Shown here in pieces: positions 6,455-8,616 of a DNA stretch of 8,616 bases. Numbering within the stretch: position 1 is the stretch's first letter; each line of letters begins with the position of its first letter. The notes below the pieces were generated by a model. It was not told where the DNA came from, searched no databases, and saw only the letters and a program-made list of their open reading frames with translations. This DNA is from Actinomycetota bacterium. GTDB taxonomy: Bacteria > Actinomycetota > Acidimicrobiia > Acidimicrobiales > Ilumatobacteraceae. Location of the stretch: the NCBI GenBank assembly GCA_009705435.1, contig WLTJ01000052.1:1-8616 (forward strand). Direction: 5' to 3'. The translations under genes and the position numbers were made by a program.

Positions 6455-8513
6455 AACTTTGTTGCGCAGTGCAGGGTTGGCCACCGCAGACATCTGTGAA
6501 GGTTCCACCAAATAAGAATTCAGCCATCTGACTACGAGCGACCTTGTCATCGCGTGGGTCGCCATGAGGATCGCGTCCGACTGACGGTGGCAGAACTTCA
6601 ACGGGAATCATCTCGGCACCAGAGTCCCAAATAACAATCACGGATCCCGTATCGCCTTCGGCCACATCTTCTAGCCCCCAACCGGGGGTCACTTCTTGTG
6701 ACCGACCTTCGGCGACCATGGGTCGATAGATCTTGGCTCCGAGAGATCGCGCCTCAACGAAAGCGGTGAGTTCGCTGACCTGATGATCTCCCCAAGCAAC
6801 GTGCATCAGGACCGCCTTGTCAGTTCTGGTGCCAGGTAACGGATCACGAGTGATGTGGTTGATGTACCCGCCTCCTTCGCCGCGGTCCCACAACATCTGC
6901 ATCAGAGAAATACTCAAGGAACGATCTCGCCGTGACGGGTAGGCCGGGACCATGACCGCTTCGTATTCGGTGAAGTCAATCGATCGCAGAAGCAAGGTGC
7001 TGTAGTTGATGCCAGGTACGCCAAGGACTGCGCGACTGATATCGGGGGAGACTGCGGTGATCGCAGAACCCATGATGCCGCCTTGGCTATTGCCGTAGTA
7101 GATCAAGTCTCCATCAACCTTGACGTTGTTGAATGCGGGATCAGACAATATGCCGTTATCGGCTGTCATTAAACGACCGAGAGCAATCATGTTGACGATG
7201 CCTTGTTGTAGGCGATCGGCCACAGTATGAAAGTTGGATAAATCTTGCAGCGAGACCACGGCATTTCCGACATCGTCTTCACTCATGCCAGCCCACTTCG
7301 TGGCGCAGAACAGCACGCCTGCCTCTTGGGCAAGGGCGCGCACATCGCCGCCATAATCAATTTCATATTCGCTACCCAATAATCCGTGACCATAAAGACC
7401 AGGGTGTAGAACCGCAGAAGGGTCATCGGCGGCCATTTTGGGAACTTGACACAAGAAAGGAACATCAACGATTGCGCCCATGATCGGTAATCGATTTGGA
7501 CCCGTATCGGACGGTGCATAATTGAAGGCCTGACCTGGCGAACCATCGCCTGTGAGATGGGTAGGCAGTTTGAATGTACCTGCAACTTGTACGGCAACGT
7601 CTTCTTTTGAATTGGGGACAATCGCCGTGATTGTAAATTGAGGTGCGTTTGTATCTAGCCACTCAAGGGTGTTGTCGCGTACTTTCAAGATGCGACCAGT
7701 GAGATTTTCTGTGGATGCCACCGTGAAATCCCACGCCAGTTGGAGTGTGGAGCGATCAATCTCAGCGCTCTGCAAGGCGCTGAACATTTTTTCCATAGCG
7801 GCGGTGCGGGTGTTTAATTGTTCAATATCTGATTCATAGTTATCGCGGTAGTACTGGAATATCGGTGACGGAATGACATCTGTACCAGCGCTCGTCTTGA
7901 GACCACGTAATGCCACGATGTAGGTGTGACCTTCGCTGAGAGCGATAGCGGGATGAATGATGAGTAAGGGTTGTTCTCCGTCAACTACGGCGTCAAGTTC
8001 GGCCCATAACGGAATTCTGTCCCCGGACTCCTCATCAATGATGACCACCGAGGCGCTGTCGGCGAGTGATGATTCGAGATCGGTCCACGAAGGGAGAGCT
8101 GAAGCCTCAGCGTCTAGATCATCTACGTGCGTGAGGATTGAACTGTTTGGGCTGAATCCATCGTTGGTATTCCAATCGGTGGCATCAATGGCGACACCCG
8201 ATGCATTAGTTGGCATCGAAGAATCGGGGATATTCACGCGTAAGCCGGTCGGAGTTGATTCATCGGCAGTTGCATAGCGATTGCTGGGGAAAGGCAAGAG
8301 GCATTGAGAGGCATCAAGTTCATCACAGCCGACGGGGCTTAAGGTGAGTGCCTCTTCAACAGCCAAACGCATCTCGGCGCTGAGGGCCTGACTTGGCGGT
8401 GCGGTAGCGCTGGTCGGCGCCTGGGTATCGGTCAATGCCGAATCGCTGCTTGAGCAAGCACTGCCAGCAAAAATGATGGCAGCAGTCCACATTGAAAGTC
8501 GACGAATATTCAT
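6453..8513 (-). CDS. large secreted lipoprotein with alpha/beta-hydrolase (lipase-like) domain
   Basis: A 686-residue protein with a basic start, a hydrophobic segment (8-19) and a lipoprotein-type cysteine, Cys20, followed by SSSDS; the lipobox (GSAC) is loose at its first position. A low-complexity Thr/Ser/Ala/Pro linker follows to about 45. The N-terminal region (about 60-300) contains CLLPFPSNRY (71-80) and GLRVNIP (90-96), a pattern resembling the N-terminal domain of VolA-type bacterial lipases. The C-terminal half is an alpha/beta hydrolase: LYGHGLLGS (373-381), nucleophile elbow YGNSQGG (473-479) with Ser476, probable acid Asp576 in WGDHQ, and probable His650 in DPHGDP. Six cysteines remain after lipidation (63, 71, 355, 403, 676, 681), consistent with disulfides outside the cytoplasm. 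It probably hydrolyses esters or lipids at the cell surface and could feed acids to the neighbouring ligase; the substrate is unknown. ATG start with GAGGGGG 7 bases upstream. Confidence 0.88.
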   Translation of the reverse strand: MNIRRLSMWTAAIIFAGSACSSSDSALTDTQAPTSATAPPSQALSAEMRLAVEEALTLSPVGCDELDASQCLLPFPSNRYATADESTPTGLRVNIPDSSMPTNASGVAIDATDWNTNDGFSPNSSILTHVDDLDAEASALPSWTDLESSLADSASVVIIDEESGDRIPLWAELDAVVDGEQPLLIIHPAIALSEGHTYIVALRGLKTSAGTDVIPSPIFQYYRDNYESDIEQLNTRTAAMEKMFSALQSAEIDRSTLQLAWDFTVASTENLTGRILKVRDNTLEWLDTNAPQFTITAIVPNSKEDVAVQVAGTFKLPTHLTGDGSPGQAFNYAPSDTGPNRLPIMGAIVDVPFLCQVPKMAADDPSAVLHPGLYGHGLLGSEYEIDYGGDVRALAQEAGVLFCATKWAGMSEDDVGNAVVSLQDLSNFHTVADRLQQGIVNMIALGRLMTADNGILSDPAFNNVKVDGDLIYYGNSQGGIMGSAITAVSPDISRAVLGVPGINYSTLLLRSIDFTEYEAVMVPAYPSRRDRSLSISLMQMLWDRGEGGGYINHITRDPLPGTRTDKAVLMHVAWGDHQVSELTAFVEARSLGAKIYRPMVAEGRSQEVTPGWGLEDVAEGDTGSVIVIWDSGAEMIPVEVLPPSVGRDPHGDPRDDKVARSQMAEFLFGGTFTDVCGGQPCTAQQS

Positions 8514-8520
8514 GTTGTTT

Positions 8521-8527
8521 CCCCCTC
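8521..8527 (-). promoter_or_regulatory. strong ribosome binding site of the lipoprotein gene
   Basis: GAGGGGG on the minus strand with a 7-base spacer to the ATG at 8513. It fixes the lipoprotein start, which agrees with the signal peptide beginning there. Confidence 0.75.
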
Positions 8528-8536
8528 AGGCATACG

Positions 8537-8557
8537 CGAATCGGCGTGACCGATTCG
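8537..8557. promoter_or_regulatory. perfect 8-bp inverted repeat in the lipoprotein leader (operator or 5' UTR hairpin)
   Basis: CGAATCGG (8537-8544) and CCGATTCG (8550-8557) are exact reverse complements around the 5-base centre CGTGA. It lies between the candidate -10 at 8565-8570 and the ribosome binding site at 8521-8527, so it would cover the transcription start and early leader. This is the usual place for a repressor operator; as RNA it would be a stable 8-bp stem. No known regulator motif is recognised. Confidence 0.6.
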
Positions 8558-8564
8558 TAGCCGA

Positions 8565-8570
8565 ACTATA
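8565..8570 (-). promoter_or_regulatory. candidate -10 element for the lipoprotein gene
   Basis: TATAGT on the minus strand, about 50 bases before the start codon, close to the TATAAT consensus. No good -35 hexamer is seen 16-18 bases further upstream. The rest of the stretch to the right edge (8571-8616) holds nothing else I can support. Confidence 0.4.
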
Positions 8571-8616
8571 GAGCACAAATGGGCAGTCCTTCGTTGAGTG
8601 CTAGTAATATCTGACC

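Noticed and set aside
8031..8046. TCATCA/TGATGA short palindrome in the lipoprotein gene, similar in sequence to the core of the 5393-5418 palindrome
   Set aside because: Only 6-bp arms, and explained by the Asp/Glu/Ile codons there; not enough to call a second copy of an operator.
8511..8616. Minus-strand frame open from the right edge to a TGA that overlaps the lipoprotein ATG as ATGA
   Set aside because: The 34 codons include several codons rare in the neighbouring genes (AGG, CGA, ATA, CTA) and run through the -10 candidate, inverted repeat and RBS; chance openness is the simpler reading without more upstream sequence.
1..8616. Mobile element, CRISPR array, tRNA or rRNA
   Set aside because: No transposase or integrase motifs, no regularly spaced repeats and no cloverleaf-like or rRNA-like stretches were seen; the genes are contiguous and similar in composition.

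Overview
The window looks like part of an actinobacterial chromosome. Base composition is close to 50 % G+C by eye. The acyl-CoA synthetase, short-chain dehydrogenase and acyl-CoA dehydrogenases resemble the actinobacterial FadD/FadE style, and the large lipoprotein has an 'ACSSSD' N-terminus. Together these suggest a low-to-mid-GC lineage such as an Acidimicrobiia (Ilumatobacter-like) aquatic bacterium. This placement is inference from protein style, not a search result. Nothing points to phage, plasmid, IS, CRISPR or RNA genes.

Layout. From about 5181 down to the left edge, six genes run leftwards on the minus strand as one apparent operon: a fatty-acyl/steroid-acid CoA ligase (3556-5181), an MFE-2-type (17beta-HSD4-like) 3-hydroxyacyl-CoA dehydrogenase (2616-3509), an acyl-CoA dehydrogenase (1446-2591), a two-helix LapA-domain membrane protein (1189-1449), an alpha/beta hydrolase (311-1153), and the N-terminal part of a PAP2-family phosphatase (1-311) cut by the window edge. 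Gaps are 46 and 24 bp, then a 4-bp ATGA overlap, a 35-bp gap, and a 1-bp TGATG overlap. A second acyl-CoA dehydrogenase (5235-6449) is transcribed divergently across only 53 bp. It converges on a 686-residue secreted lipoprotein with an alpha/beta-hydrolase core (6453-8513, minus strand). The two stop codons are 3 bp apart inside a small hairpin. The last 103 bases are the leader of the lipoprotein gene, with a strong ribosome binding site and a perfect 8-bp inverted repeat.

How the genes fit together. The ligase would activate a carboxylic acid to its CoA thioester, either dehydrogenase would introduce the alpha,beta double bond, and the SDR would oxidise the 3-hydroxyacyl-CoA. No enoyl-CoA hydratase (MaoC type expected) or thiolase lies in the window, so the beta-oxidation set is incomplete here. 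The ligase and SDR types are those met in actinobacterial sterol side-chain or branched/cyclic acid catabolism, but the substrate cannot be read from sequence alone. The hydrolase, LapA-like protein and PAP2 phosphatase downstream add an envelope/lipid flavour to the same transcript. The most unusual DNA-level signals are a perfect 26-base palindrome (12-bp arms) inside the start of the divergent acyl-CoA dehydrogenase gene and the inverted repeat in the lipoprotein leader.
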